Source of the DNA: an uncultured Oscillospiraceae bacterium
GTDB taxonomy: Bacteria > Bacillota > Clostridia > Oscillospirales > Oscillospiraceae
Assembly (NCBI GenBank): GCA_910588625.1
Contig: CAJUQN010000014.1
Span: forward strand, 1 to 54,125
Direction: 5' to 3'
Length of the DNA: 54,125 nucleotides
Shown: positions 7,182 through 16,137 of the stretch, piece by piece
How positions within the stretch are numbered: position 1 is the stretch's first letter
Layout of the letters: the number at the start of each line of letters is the position of its first letter
Notes under the pieces: generated by a model
Database searches by the model: none
What the model was told of the DNA's origin: nothing
What the model saw: only the letters and a program-made list of their open reading frames with translations
Made by a program: the position numbers and the translations under genes

Positions 7182-8513
7182 ATGCGAAAAATTGTGAAAC
7201 TTGAGCCTACTGCGGTGCAAACTGTCCAGCGCAAGCGCGTGGCAGCTTATGCTCGGGTTTCTTCCGGCAAAGATGCTATGATGCATTCGCTCTCAGCACA
7301 AATCAGCTACTACAATGACTACATCGGTAATCGCGGCGATTGGGAACTTGCTGGCATCTATGCGGACGAAGCGCTGACCGGCACAAAAGAGGACCGCCCG
7401 GAGTTCCAGCGGATGCTGGCGGACTGCCGGGATGGGAAGATCAACATGGTGATCACGAAATCGCTGACACGTTTTGCCCGGAATACGGTCACGCTACTCT
7501 CGGCGGTTCGGGAACTGAGGCTGCTGGGAGTGGACGTTTATTTCGAGAAAGAGAACCTTCACACGCTGAGTTCGGACGGTGAGCTGATGCTGACGCTGCT
7601 GGCGTCCTTCGCCCAGGAGGAGAGCCGGAGCGCCAGCGAAAACCAGAAATGGCGGATTCAGAAGATGTTTGAGGAAGGCCGTCCCAATACTGGCACAATG
7701 CTCGGCTACCGGTTGGTGGATGGCACGCTGCAAATTGTCCCGGAAGAAGCGGAAATCGTGAAAATGATTTTTGCCGACTTCCTCGCTGGTATGGGGCGCA
7801 ACGCCATCATGAAAAAGCTCAATCGCATGGGCATACCTGCTCCGCATGGTGGACAATGGGGCGAGAACGTCATTTACAGCGTTCTCCATAATGAAAAATA
7901 TACCGGCGATATGCTGCTCCAGAAAACCTATATTTTAGACCATATCAGCAAGAAAAAGATTGTTAACCACGGCGAACGCACGATGTATTATGTAGAAAAC
8001 AGCCATGAAGCAATTATCGACAAAGAAACCTTTTCGCTTGTGCAGCAGGAATTGAAACGGCGTGCGGCGCAGTATCCATCCTCCCCGGCAAAGGCTCCAT
8101 ATTTATTCACAGGGTTAATTCATTGTGGATTGTGCGGCGGGCATTTTCGGAGAAAAATCGTTAATGCCAGCAGCAAGTATGCGAAGCCCGCCTGGATGTG
8201 TTCTACGTTTAACCGATATGGTAAACAAGCATGTTCTGCCCAGCAGATACCGGAATCTATCCTGATTGCGAAAACTTCGGAGATTCTTGGTGCGACTGAT
8301 TGGAATAGAGAGACCTTGCTGGAAAATATTTCTGAAATACAGGTGCCGGGTCCTAGTCGTCTGGTCTATGTGTTTCACGATGGACGGACTCAGGAAATTA
8401 CCTGGCAAAACCCGTCCCGCCGGGAAAGTTGGACGGGGGAAATGAGGCAAAAAGCACGTGAGGATGCGTTGAAAGGTGCGAAAGAGAGGCGTAAAAATGG
8501 AAAAACCCATTAG
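7182..8513 (+). CDS. Large serine recombinase (site-specific integrase 1)
   Basis: 443 residues with an AAAGGAGG site. The resolvase domain (~18-165) has catalytic Ser27 in 'AYARVSS', with 'DEALTGT', 'SLTRFARN' and 'ASFAQEESR'. A recombinase domain (~175-290) and a zinc ribbon ('CGLCGG...WMC...C', ~320-365) follow. The long coiled coil found in many integrases is short or absent. The enzyme cuts and rejoins DNA at the element's ends through a covalent Ser-DNA link. Its stop lies inside the next recombinase gene, so the two are coupled and may work together. Confidence 0.95.
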   Translation: MRKIVKLEPTAVQTVQRKRVAAYARVSSGKDAMMHSLSAQISYYNDYIGNRGDWELAGIYADEALTGTKEDRPEFQRMLADCRDGKINMVITKSLTRFARNTVTLLSAVRELRLLGVDVYFEKENLHTLSSDGELMLTLLASFAQEESRSASENQKWRIQKMFEEGRPNTGTMLGYRLVDGTLQIVPEEAEIVKMIFADFLAGMGRNAIMKKLNRMGIPAPHGGQWGENVIYSVLHNEKYTGDMLLQKTYILDHISKKKIVNHGERTMYYVENSHEAIIDKETFSLVQQELKRRAAQYPSSPAKAPYLFTGLIHCGLCGGHFRRKIVNASSKYAKPAWMCSTFNRYGKQACSAQQIPESILIAKTSEILGATDWNRETLLENISEIQVPGPSRLVYVFHDGRTQEITWQNPSRRESWTGEMRQKAREDALKGAKERRKNGKTH

Positions 8514-10101
8514 AAAAGTCCATAAAATCGAGAGTACCGCCAGCCTGTTTTCGGTTGCGCCAAATACACCGCAACAAAAGCGGCGCGTGGCGGCCTACGC
8601 GCGGGTCTCGACTGACTCGGACGAGCAACTTTCTAGTTATGAGGCGCAGGTGGATTTTTACACCCGCCACATCAAGAGTAACCCCGAATGGGAATTTGTA
8701 GCCGTATATACCGACGAAGGTGTGACCGGCACAAATACCAAAAAGAGAGAAGGCTTCAATCGGATGGTCGAAGATGCCCTCGCTGGCAAAATCGATTTAA
8801 TCCTGACCAAGTCCATCTCCCGCTTCGCCCGCAATACAGTCGATACTCTGACCACGATCCGCAGTCTGAAAGAAAAAGGCATCGAGGTCTATTTCGAGAA
8901 AGAAAACATTTACACGCTGGATGCTAAAGGCGAAGTGATGCTTACGATCATGAGCAGTTTAGCTCAGGAAGAAAGCCGATCCATCAGCGAAAATGTCATT
9001 TGGGGTAAGCGTCGCAGCATGGAAGAGGGCAAGGTTTCCTTAGCGTACAGCCGTTTTCTCGGCTATGAAAAGGGTCCTGATGGCATCCTGCAAATTGTTG
9101 AGGAAGAGGCAAAGATTATTCGTAAAATCTATAGCTTATTTCTGGAGGGGCGTACAGTTCGCTCTATCGCTGACCAACTCACTAGCGAAGGAATCCGTAC
9201 TCCCGCCGGTAAGACACAATGGAGCGTATCCACTATTATGAGTATCCTCCAAAACGAAAAATACAAAGGCGACGCCCTGCTCCAGAAAACCTACACCGTA
9301 GATTTCCTCTCCAAAACTGTCAAGAAAAATAATGGCGAGATCACGCAGTATTACATCCAGAACTCTCACCCAGCCGTTATCGATCCTGATACCTTCGAGC
9401 TGGTGCAGAACGAAATCAAGCGCAGACGTCCAAACCGCCGTCATCTTCATAGGAGCAGTCCCTTCACCGCAAAGATTATTTGTGGAGAGTGCGGCGCTTA
9501 CTATGGTCGAAAGGTCTGGCACAGCGGCACCAAATATCGCAGCCACATCTGGCGGTGCAACCGCAAGTATGATTGCGATAGACCTTGCGGCACACCAAAT
9601 TTGCGCGAGGATGAGCTTGAATCCGCCTTCGTGGTTGCTTTCAATCAGCTTCTCGGTGATAAGGAGCGGTATATCGCTCGCTTCGAAGAGCTGCTGCCAC
9701 TATTGGCGGATACGGGCAGCTTGGAGGAGCAGCGCGATACCCTGGAGGCACAGCATGCCGAAATGATGAAGAAACTTCGTTTCTATGTGGAAGCGAATAC
9801 CCGACAAGTGCAAAACCAGGTGGAATATAACCAACGCTACGCAGAAATGCAAAAAGAGTGCAAGGAAACTGAGGATAAAATCGTTCAGGTGAAGAAGGAA
9901 ATACTTGCTCAGCATGGCCGTAAAGAACAGATTCGCCGCTGCCTTGATGAACTGCGCCGTTGCGGAGACATCCTTGATGAGTTTGACCTCGACCTGTGGA
10001 ACGCCGTTGTAGAATCGGTAACGGTTTCTGTGAACGGAACGCTTACCTTCTGTTTCCAGGATGGGACGGAAGTGTCTGAGGAGTTTCCAAAGAAAAAGTA
10101 G
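8497..10101 (+). CDS. Large serine recombinase (site-specific integrase 2)
   Basis: 534 residues from the ATG at 8497, which has GAGAGG 7 bases before it; an in-frame GTG at 8476 is less likely. Catalytic Ser38 lies in 'AAYARVST'. 'DEGVTGT', 'SISRFARN' and 'SSLAQEESR' follow, then a recombinase domain, a zinc ribbon ('CGECG...WRC...C'), and a coiled coil (~415-500) of the kind that controls the direction of integration versus excision. It overlaps integrase 1 by 17 bases. The pair share clear sequence similarity and probably arose by duplication. Confidence 0.96.
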   Translation: MEKPIRKVHKIESTASLFSVAPNTPQQKRRVAAYARVSTDSDEQLSSYEAQVDFYTRHIKSNPEWEFVAVYTDEGVTGTNTKKREGFNRMVEDALAGKIDLILTKSISRFARNTVDTLTTIRSLKEKGIEVYFEKENIYTLDAKGEVMLTIMSSLAQEESRSISENVIWGKRRSMEEGKVSLAYSRFLGYEKGPDGILQIVEEEAKIIRKIYSLFLEGRTVRSIADQLTSEGIRTPAGKTQWSVSTIMSILQNEKYKGDALLQKTYTVDFLSKTVKKNNGEITQYYIQNSHPAVIDPDTFELVQNEIKRRRPNRRHLHRSSPFTAKIICGECGAYYGRKVWHSGTKYRSHIWRCNRKYDCDRPCGTPNLREDELESAFVVAFNQLLGDKERYIARFEELLPLLADTGSLEEQRDTLEAQHAEMMKKLRFYVEANTRQVQNQVEYNQRYAEMQKECKETEDKIVQVKKEILAQHGRKEQIRRCLDELRRCGDILDEFDLDLWNAVVESVTVSVNGTLTFCFQDGTEVSEEFPKKK

Positions 10102-10127
10102 CTCAAATTATTGCGAGCACCTTATTT

Positions 10128-10155
10128 AGCCTGCGGGAATTCCCGCAGGCTTTTC
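10128..10155 (+). terminator. Terminator after the recombinase pair
   Basis: A perfect inverted repeat (AGCCTGCGGGAA with its complement) followed by TTTTCT. It ends the recombinase transcript and separates it from the AT-rich gene downstream. Confidence 0.85.
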
Positions 10156-10166
10156 TAAAGCCGCGG

Positions 10167-10195
10167 TTGAATCTTTAATACATATATGGTAAAAT
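10167..10195 (+). promoter_or_regulatory. Sigma-A-type promoter for the HEPN/SEC-C gene
   Basis: TTGAAT, a 17-base spacer, then TAAAAT. The predicted start is about 50 bases before the ATG at 10250, so this gene has its own promoter independent of the recombinases. Confidence 0.65.
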
Positions 10196-10249
10196 ATCAA
10201 ACAATGTAGAAAAGGCAACATAGTATAGTATAAAGTGTGAGGTGCAGGT

Positions 10250-11926
10250 ATGAATTTGGTAAATACATTCTGTTTAGCAAAATATTATAGCACATTTGAC
10301 TCAACGGAATTGTTAAACCGCGTTCAGCAACAAATCGATTCCAATATAACTAGTTTAAGCCGGGAGTTTCTGTTTGTTTTCCATAGAGTACTGTATACCG
10401 ACCCATGTTACTTTTGGGACAAAAAGGTATTTACGCAGACATTAGCTCAGCTAGAATCCCTCGCACAAGCTCATGGAAATCCTCCCGAAATTGACGAGCC
10501 CATTTTCAAATATTTTTTGATGGGCTATGATTCTTATTGTCAAGTATCAGATATGGTTTTAGATTTGAGAAGTTTTAACCTTATGCAAGAAACTAAAACC
10601 AGACTATATAGAATTCCTGTTTATACTGCATTACTCGAAAGCTGCTTATCTAATTTTTTGAGAGTCATTGCAATATTAACTGGAAAAGATATTGGAAAAG
10701 ACTACTCTTCGCAAAACACTTTGGGACAACTTAAAAATGTTATTGCTGCAAACGGATATTCGGAGATTGCCGATAGAGTTGATGTAAATCTCAGAAATGC
10801 AATTAATCATGGAAAAGTATTGCTTAGAAAAGTGCCTGAAGACCGAGTATACTTCTATTATTCCGAAAATAATGTTCAAAAATGTAAAGACATGGCTCCA
10901 TACGAATTTGATAAGATAATAGATGATACCTACGACCTTGTCAGTGCTGTATTGCTGTCTCTAACGACCTTTATGAATAACCATATATCCTTGCTTAAAA
11001 TTGACAGTTCTCAAAAAACTCATGAATCGTTTGCGCTTTTAGCAATGCGCCTGAGCTTACCTGGGATTTACTGTCAGAACATAAGTGATACAGGAGATTC
11101 AAAACAACTGAACGTGGAAATTCAGATAGGCAACACGGATCGAGGCTTTATTGCGCAGATTGCAACAATGTTGGCTATTATAGCCTACAACCAGTATGGT
11201 GATTATGAGCAATATATGATTGCATTCGATAGTGCCCGAATGATGAGGGGCTGGGTTAGGTATAAGAAACAAGAAGTCTCGGTCATGAGTGCCGATGCGA
11301 AATCAATTGATAAAATCTTTCAAGAGGCCATCAAAAGGCAAGATGTTATTATTTTTCCCGCTTCGACAGAAGAGGTTGATTTAAATGAAGTTAAATATTA
11401 TTGTTTCCCGAACTATAATGGTGAATCTTTTAAGATCAACAATGTTGCAGATGCAAGTCTTGAAGATCGCAAGCGGTTAAAGGCCCATTTATTTATTGGG
11501 GATATAAGTGAAAAGCAGGAGATAGTAAAAGTTATAAATCAGGCCATTGAATGGTTGCGAACGCTTAAGAACCCTCCGTCCGCTGTTATGGCAATTAAGC
11601 ACGGAGATGTTGAAGCGGACGCATTATACATAAATGTTTATAAGCATGATACTCGAAAATCAAAAGAATTGTTGCCTGGTAACGAGAATTTTGTCTGTTT
11701 TGTGGATTGGAATTCATCAGGTAGCACAACGTTGAAAAATGGCGGGCTCCCACAAATAATCTGGCGGCAATTTTCTCACGAACAAATCGGAAAGATGAAC
11801 GTAGCATGGCGCGACAAACAATACGGCGTCAGGAGAATCCAAAAGCCAGGAAGGAATGATCTTTGTCCTTGTGGAAGCGGTAGAAAGTTCAAAAAATGTT
11901 GTTGTGGAAAAGGCATATATGATTAA
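10250..11926 (+). CDS. Putative HEPN-like protein with C-terminal SEC-C motif
   Basis: 558 residues, clearly AT-rich against its GC-rich neighbours, which indicates recent transfer. The N-terminal half is helical and contains 'LLESCLSNFLRVI...LGQLK...NLRNAINHGK'. R182-x4-H187 fits the R-x4-6-H signature of HEPN RNase domains. The middle (~260-510) is mixed alpha/beta and unrecognised. The last 25 residues carry an SEC-C zinc motif ('GRNDLCPCGSGRKFKKCC'), a small binding tail first seen in SecA. HEPN domains are common in toxins and anti-phage proteins. A defence role is inferred from the motif, the composition and the place at the element's edge. The HEPN call rests on one motif plus helical context. 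Confidence 0.55.
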   Translation: MNLVNTFCLAKYYSTFDSTELLNRVQQQIDSNITSLSREFLFVFHRVLYTDPCYFWDKKVFTQTLAQLESLAQAHGNPPEIDEPIFKYFLMGYDSYCQVSDMVLDLRSFNLMQETKTRLYRIPVYTALLESCLSNFLRVIAILTGKDIGKDYSSQNTLGQLKNVIAANGYSEIADRVDVNLRNAINHGKVLLRKVPEDRVYFYYSENNVQKCKDMAPYEFDKIIDDTYDLVSAVLLSLTTFMNNHISLLKIDSSQKTHESFALLAMRLSLPGIYCQNISDTGDSKQLNVEIQIGNTDRGFIAQIATMLAIIAYNQYGDYEQYMIAFDSARMMRGWVRYKKQEVSVMSADAKSIDKIFQEAIKRQDVIIFPASTEEVDLNEVKYYCFPNYNGESFKINNVADASLEDRKRLKAHLFIGDISEKQEIVKVINQAIEWLRTLKNPPSAVMAIKHGDVEADALYINVYKHDTRKSKELLPGNENFVCFVDWNSSGSTTLKNGGLPQIIWRQFSHEQIGKMNVAWRDKQYGVRRIQKPGRNDLCPCGSGRKFKKCCCGKGIYD

Positions 11927-12034
11927 AACGGCGAAAAGTGATATAAAGCGAAACATTTTTTATTCGTGTAGATACCGTGTAAACCCTTGGTGCAGTATGA
12001 TGAGCTTGTATCATCGGTGACGTGGCAACACATG

Positions 12035-12079
12035 GCGAGTGGTCTTATAGCATTTGAGAAATGCTGTAAGGCCACTCGC
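12035..12079. terminator. Long hairpin after the AT-rich gene
   Basis: GCGAGTGG.CTTA.AGCATTT pairs with AAATGCT.TAAG.CCACTCGC, a 21-base arm with three G-T pairs or mismatches. TTTCTCT follows on the plus strand. It sits between convergent genes and probably stops transcription from both sides. The stretch 11927-12034 holds nothing else I recognise. Confidence 0.6.
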
Positions 12080-12090
12080 TTTCTCTATAC

Positions 12091-12600
12091 TCAAAAGCGA
12101 ATGGCGGTGAGATCAAGATCAATGCGGCCATAGGGCCATGCTCGTTTCTGCTCTGCCATACTGTCACCCTGCCTTTGTGTCACTCTGGCCTGATACTCCG
12201 GTGGAATTCCAATCCCAGTATCTTTTACGGAAACAGTTATGGCGGTATCGCCTGCTGAAACAGCAACCTCTACCTTTCCGCCATCTATATTGTATTTGAT
12301 GGCATTATCAATCAGATTATAGAGCATTTCATGCAAGAAGCCCCGCACTCCGCTTATCTTGGCGCTTTCGCCAGTCACAGATAGGGAAATATGTCGTTTC
12401 TCCGCCTGCTCCCGCAGAGCGGAAGCCGCGCTGTCCGCAAGCTCCAGAAGGTTTACCTGTTCCTTTTCCGGCGCGGTTCCCTCGTCCAGCTGCGACAAGT
12501 GAATAATGTCCTCCACCAACGTTACCAGCCGCGCCGCCTCTGTACGGATGACGCCGACAAACTGTGGAACATCCTCCTGCTTGACAAGGCCGTTCTCTAA
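12091..12600 (-). pseudogene. Truncated sensor histidine kinase
   Basis: The minus-strand frame 12681-12091 encodes the middle of a membrane sensor kinase. It has the end of the dimerisation helix pair ('EAARLVTLVEDIIHLSQLDEG') and the start of the ATPase domain with the N-box ('LIDNAIKYN') and 'DTGIGIPPEY'. The sensor part and the phospho-accepting His are missing: the sequence stops at the edge of an IS5-like remnant near 12600. The F- and G2-boxes are also gone, because after 'IPPEYQ' (about 12190) the frame runs into an unrelated 30-residue tail. The gene is broken at both ends and cannot be functional. Confidence 0.75.
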
Positions 12601-12900
12601 GAGCCTGTTTAAAATCATTTGATAAAAGGGGAAGGGGGTAGATAAAGGGGAAAACAGGTGGGGGGGAGGGAGATGCGCCAATATCCAAGTGATATCAGCC
12701 GGGAAGAGTATGCTCTGATCCGAGAGGATTTGGAAGGGGTTAAAGAAGAGGACTCGACCGAGGAAATATGATTTGTACGATGTGTTTTGTGTAGCGCTAT
12801 ATGTGATACAGGGCGGAATACAGTTGTTATGCCACCGTTAGAACCGTCGGTGCACATTCTTCCAGTTCCCATACGTTTCCGGCAAGTCCCGCTATGGTGT
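12601..12900 (+). mobile_element. IS5-like transposase remnant
   Basis: From an ATG at 12673 the frame reads 'MRQYPSDISREEYALIREDL', the usual start of IS5-family transposases in clostridia. After a one-base frame change it continues 'RTRPRKYDLYDVFC...LYV..GGIQ', the next conserved block, and then decays into stops. The likely IS left end is GAGCCTGTTTAAAATC at about 12600, exactly where the histidine-kinase homology ends. Only about the first 60 transposase codons remain. From 12900 to 13062 I see no gene. Confidence 0.65.
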
Positions 12901-13062
12901 GTGGCCTGATCCTCTCCCGCGCTCTGTCACGTATATCATGCCGATGCTGTCTCCTGCCATTTTCCAGCCCTCCCGCCTCTTTGAAGACTATTGTATCATA
13001 TTTTTATTGACGGCACCATCTAAATCATTTCAGTTGACAGAAAGATAAGAGAAAAGAAATTA

Positions 13063-15330
13063 ATGACAAAACCCTCTTTTTATGATAAACTTCTATTGTC
13101 AGAGAGGGGCGATTGGACCATGAAAGAAGGACAGTTTGAAGGTCATGCAATCGAACAAATGCTACGGGCGCTGTATCAGTCCCAGCAGCTCGATTTGAAA
13201 GAGAAAATTCAGACAGGAAAGGGGTGCCATGAGTTGACGGATGGTTTTGTCCAGTTTATGGATGAGATGCCTGGTGGTTTTTTAGTCTATCATGCGGACC
13301 AGGGCGAGGAGATCATCTATGCCAATCGGGCACTGCTGCGCATTTTCCAGTGTGAGAATATGGAGGAGTTCCGGGCCCACACAGGCAACTCATTCCGTGG
13401 CTTGGTGCACCCGGATGACTTGGATGCAGTGGAAGAGAGCATCCGCACCCAGATTGAGTCCAGCCAGTACGACTTGGACTATGTGGAGTACCGTGTCCGC
13501 CGCAAGGACGGCGCGATTCGCTGGATCGAGGATTACGGCCATTTCGTCCACAGTGACAGTATCGGTGATATCTTCTATGTGTTTCTGGGGGACGCCACGG
13601 AGAAGCGGGACCAGCAGCTTTTGGAAAAGACCATACTGGTGAATGAGCGGCTGGAGCGGGATCGAAGGATCCGGAACATCATGGAGGAATACGACAAGGA
13701 GCGGACCCAGATCAACGAGGAATATATCCGGCAGCTGGAGGTCATCGAGGGTCTGAGCGTGAACTATGATTCCATCTGCTTTGTGGACCTGGAGCTGGAC
13801 CAGGTCCAGCCCTACCGACTCAGCGAGCGCACCTCCGCGCTGTTTTATGACAGGCTCACCAACCGGAGCTATTCCGAATACGCTGAGAATTATGTGAAAA
13901 TGTGGGTCCACCCGGAGGACCGGGAGGTGGTGGTCCGCGCCACCTCGCCGGATTACATCCGGGAGAAGCTGTCCGACGGTCGGACCTACTACTTCAACTA
14001 CCGGGTGGTTGTGGAGAAGGAACAGCAGTATCTCCAGCTGCGGGTGGTCAACGTGGGCCGTGGGGACGGCGTGCGGCAGGTGGTTTTGGGCTATCGCCGG
14101 GTGGACGAAGAGCTCCAGCGGCAGATGGAGCAGCAGTCTCTGCTGGCGGAGGCCTTGGCCAAAGCCAATTTGGCCATCACGAGCAAAAATACCTTCCTGT
14201 CCAATATGTCCCACGATATGCGCACGCCCCTGCACGCCATATTCGGCTTTACCTCTCTGGCCAAGCTGAATATTGAAAACACTGCGGAGGCGTTGGACTG
14301 CCTGGAGCGGGTGGAGACCGCCAGCCGTCAGCTGCTGGACATGATTGATAAGGTGTTGCAAATATCCGCTCTGGACGAGTCCGCCGAGCTGGAAGAGGCG
14401 GAGTGTGACCTGCGGGGAACGGTGGGAGACATTTACAACTTTCTGGAGCCCCAGGCCCACGAGAAGGATATTGATTTCACCCTGAACTGCGACCAGCTGC
14501 GCCACAACATCGTATTTACCGATCAGGAGAAGCTGCGCCAGCTGATCCTGTATCTGACCAACAATGCCCTGACCTATACCAACCCCGGCGGACGGGTGAC
14601 CATTCGCATTGAGGAAGGGGAGGAGCTGCCCAACCAATATGCGCTTTATAACATTACTGTGGAGGATACGGGCATCGGCATCAGTTCTGAGTTCCTGGAC
14701 AAGATATTCGAGCCCTTCAGCCGGGAGAAGAACTCCACTCTCAGCGGCGTCCACGGCATCGGCTTGGGGCTGACCATCGCCAAGAACATCGTGGATATGA
14801 TGGGGGGTGTGCTCAGCGTTCAAAGCGTGGTGGACAAGGGCAGCGTCTTTACAGCGGCATTCCGCTTCCGGATCCAGACCTGGCGCAGCGCAGCCCGCAA
14901 GGGCCTAGAGCAGAGTAAGCCTGTGCGTATCCTCTTGGCAGAGGACAACGAGATCAACCGGGAGATCGAGATAGAGCTGCTGGGCGATCTGGGCTTTGAG
15001 ATCGACCCCGCCGAGAATGGGAAGATTGCCCTGGACAAGATCGACCAGGCGCCTCCTGGATATTACGACGTAGTGCTCATGGACCTGCAAATGCCGGTGA
15101 TGGACGGCTGGATGGCCTCTCTGTCCATTCGGGCTCTGCGGGACTCGGTGAAGGCAGAAGTGCCCATCATCGCTCTGACGGCCAACGCGTTGGAGAACGA
15201 TCGCCGCCGGGCCAAGGAGTGCGGCATCGACGCCCACCTGCGTAAGCCCATGGACTTGGCGCTGCTGCTGCATACCATGGAGGAACTGACAGGGAAGCGG
15301 CGTCCGGAGAAGCCGGAGGCGGACGATTGA
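13063..15330 (+). CDS. Hybrid PAS sensor histidine kinase/response regulator
   Basis: 755 residues. There are two PAS-type sensor regions (~65-185 with 'LVHPDDLDAVE' and 'WIEDYGHFV'; ~225-345 with 'WVHPEDREVVV'), a coiled-coil linker (~350-372), a HisKA domain with the phospho-accepting His384 ('NMSHDMRTPLHAI'), and an ATPase domain (~485-600: 'LTNNALTYT', 'DTGIGIS', 'GIGLGL'). A C-terminal receiver domain (~625-745) has Asp674 ('LMDLQMPVMDG'). No membrane segment is seen, so it senses a cytoplasmic signal. An alternative start at 13120 has a better GAGAGGGG site. A strong terminator follows. Confidence 0.93.
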   Translation: MTKPSFYDKLLLSERGDWTMKEGQFEGHAIEQMLRALYQSQQLDLKEKIQTGKGCHELTDGFVQFMDEMPGGFLVYHADQGEEIIYANRALLRIFQCENMEEFRAHTGNSFRGLVHPDDLDAVEESIRTQIESSQYDLDYVEYRVRRKDGAIRWIEDYGHFVHSDSIGDIFYVFLGDATEKRDQQLLEKTILVNERLERDRRIRNIMEEYDKERTQINEEYIRQLEVIEGLSVNYDSICFVDLELDQVQPYRLSERTSALFYDRLTNRSYSEYAENYVKMWVHPEDREVVVRATSPDYIREKLSDGRTYYFNYRVVVEKEQQYLQLRVVNVGRGDGVRQVVLGYRRVDEELQRQMEQQSLLAEALAKANLAITSKNTFLSNMSHDMRTPLHAIFGFTSLAKLNIENTAEALDCLERVETASRQLLDMIDKVLQISALDESAELEEAECDLRGTVGDIYNFLEPQAHEKDIDFTLNCDQLRHNIVFTDQEKLRQLILYLTNNALTYTNPGGRVTIRIEEGEELPNQYALYNITVEDTGIGISSEFLDKIFEPFSREKNSTLSGVHGIGLGLTIAKNIVDMMGGVLSVQSVVDKGSVFTAAFRFRIQTWRSAARKGLEQSKPVRILLAEDNEINREIEIELLGDLGFEIDPAENGKIALDKIDQAPPGYYDVVLMDLQMPVMDGWMASLSIRALRDSVKAEVPIIALTANALENDRRRAKECGIDAHLRKPMDLALLLHTMEELTGKRRPEKPEADD

Positions 15331-15348
15331 TTTGAGATCAAGGGATAA

Positions 15349-15376
15349 AGAGAGCGCCTTGTGAAAAGGGCGCTCT
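15349..15376 (+). terminator. Terminator after the hybrid kinase
   Basis: AGAGCGCC, a loop, GGGCGCTCT, then TTTTTAT. This is a standard intrinsic terminator. Confidence 0.85.
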
Positions 15377-15422
15377 TTTTATGCCCTTGCCTGAAAATTT
15401 TTTGCAAGAAAGGCGGCACGGA

Positions 15423-15451
15423 TTGATTTGCGGTTCCCGTTGTGCTATAAT
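15423..15451 (+). promoter_or_regulatory. Sigma-A promoter for the PAS/diguanylate cyclase pair
   Basis: TTGATT, a 17-base spacer, then TATAAT. It lies about 120 bases before the TTG start at 15572, leaving a long leader with no recognised structure. Confidence 0.75.
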
Positions 15452-15571
15452 ACGGTTATCATACATAAATTTGGCACTTGCATCCCTAAAAAGCTGGATA
15501 TTATTGGAAAATATGACGCGATTTGACATTTTTGAGGGACGTAGCCCCAGTGTTTTCAGGAGGGAACAACG

Positions 15572-16078
15572 TTGGAAAACTGGAATTTTGAGAGAATTTG
15601 GAACATTGTACCGGAGGCGAAGCTGCACAGCCCGGATGAATTGGAGGATTGGGCCTATATCATCAGCAGTTTAAGCAGCCTGTTTTTTTCCACATACTAC
15701 TTGGATTTGGAGAACGATACCTTTCGGCCCGTCACCCAGCTCAATCGGGTGGGGAATGTGCTGGGTGATGAGGTGAACTGCACCGCCGCTCTGATGATTT
15801 ACGCCAACCACTTTATCCACCCGGATGACCGGGGGGAGTATCTCCGGGTGATGAATGTGGACAACCTGCGCAAGACTCTGCGCTGGTGGCAGCCCTGTGC
15901 GGCGGTGGAATACCGGCGGCTGAACGAGGGCGCGGATGCGCGCGCGGACTCCAACTCCTGGGGATGGGTGCGGGCCTCCGCTGTGCTGGCCCGCACTGGG
16001 CCGGACGATCAGCCCCAGACGGCGGTGTACGTGGCACAGGACATCACCGGCGGCAGACGGGTCGAGGCGGCCGAATAG
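15572..16078 (+). CDS. Small PAS-like sensor protein
   Basis: 168 residues, starting at TTG with AGGAGGG 7 bases before it. It appears to be one PAS-like domain: 'YYLDLENDTFRPV', a middle 'NHFIHPDDRGEYL' block like the hybrid kinase's PAS domains, and final strands 'VEYRRL', 'WVRASAVLAR' and 'TAVYVAQDIT'. No output domain is attached. It directly precedes the response-regulator diguanylate cyclase (60-base gap) and may modulate it or the kinase by binding a ligand. The function is inferred from fold pattern and position. Confidence 0.6.
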   Translation: MENWNFERIWNIVPEAKLHSPDELEDWAYIISSLSSLFFSTYYLDLENDTFRPVTQLNRVGNVLGDEVNCTAALMIYANHFIHPDDRGEYLRVMNVDNLRKTLRWWQPCAAVEYRRLNEGADARADSNSWGWVRASAVLARTGPDDQPQTAVYVAQDITGGRRVEAAE

Positions 16079-16137
16079 CTCGTGAAAAACCTGCTCCTTC
16101 CTATTGGGGGCAGAGGAGACAAATGGGGGGAAGAGCC

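Larger units (their letters stand above)
1..10101. mobile_element. Right part of an integrative conjugative element
   Basis: A run of plus-strand genes typical of clostridial conjugative elements ends in two large serine recombinase genes. It starts before the window with a conjugation ATPase and continues with a replication-relaxation protein, an orphan DNA methyltransferase, small conserved proteins, an amidoligase cassette and the recombinases. Many genes overlap by ATGA, which points to one or a few long transcripts. Serine integrases use very short crossover sites, so I cannot place the attachment site. The right end lies after 10101, and may lie beyond the AT-rich gene ending at 11926. 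Confidence 0.75.

Noticed and set aside
12700..13000. A minus-strand frame containing 'AGLAGNVWELEE', reminiscent of a formylglycine-generating-enzyme motif
   Set aside because: The match is about ten residues, with stops close on both sides and no further domain. It is likely chance within the IS scar.
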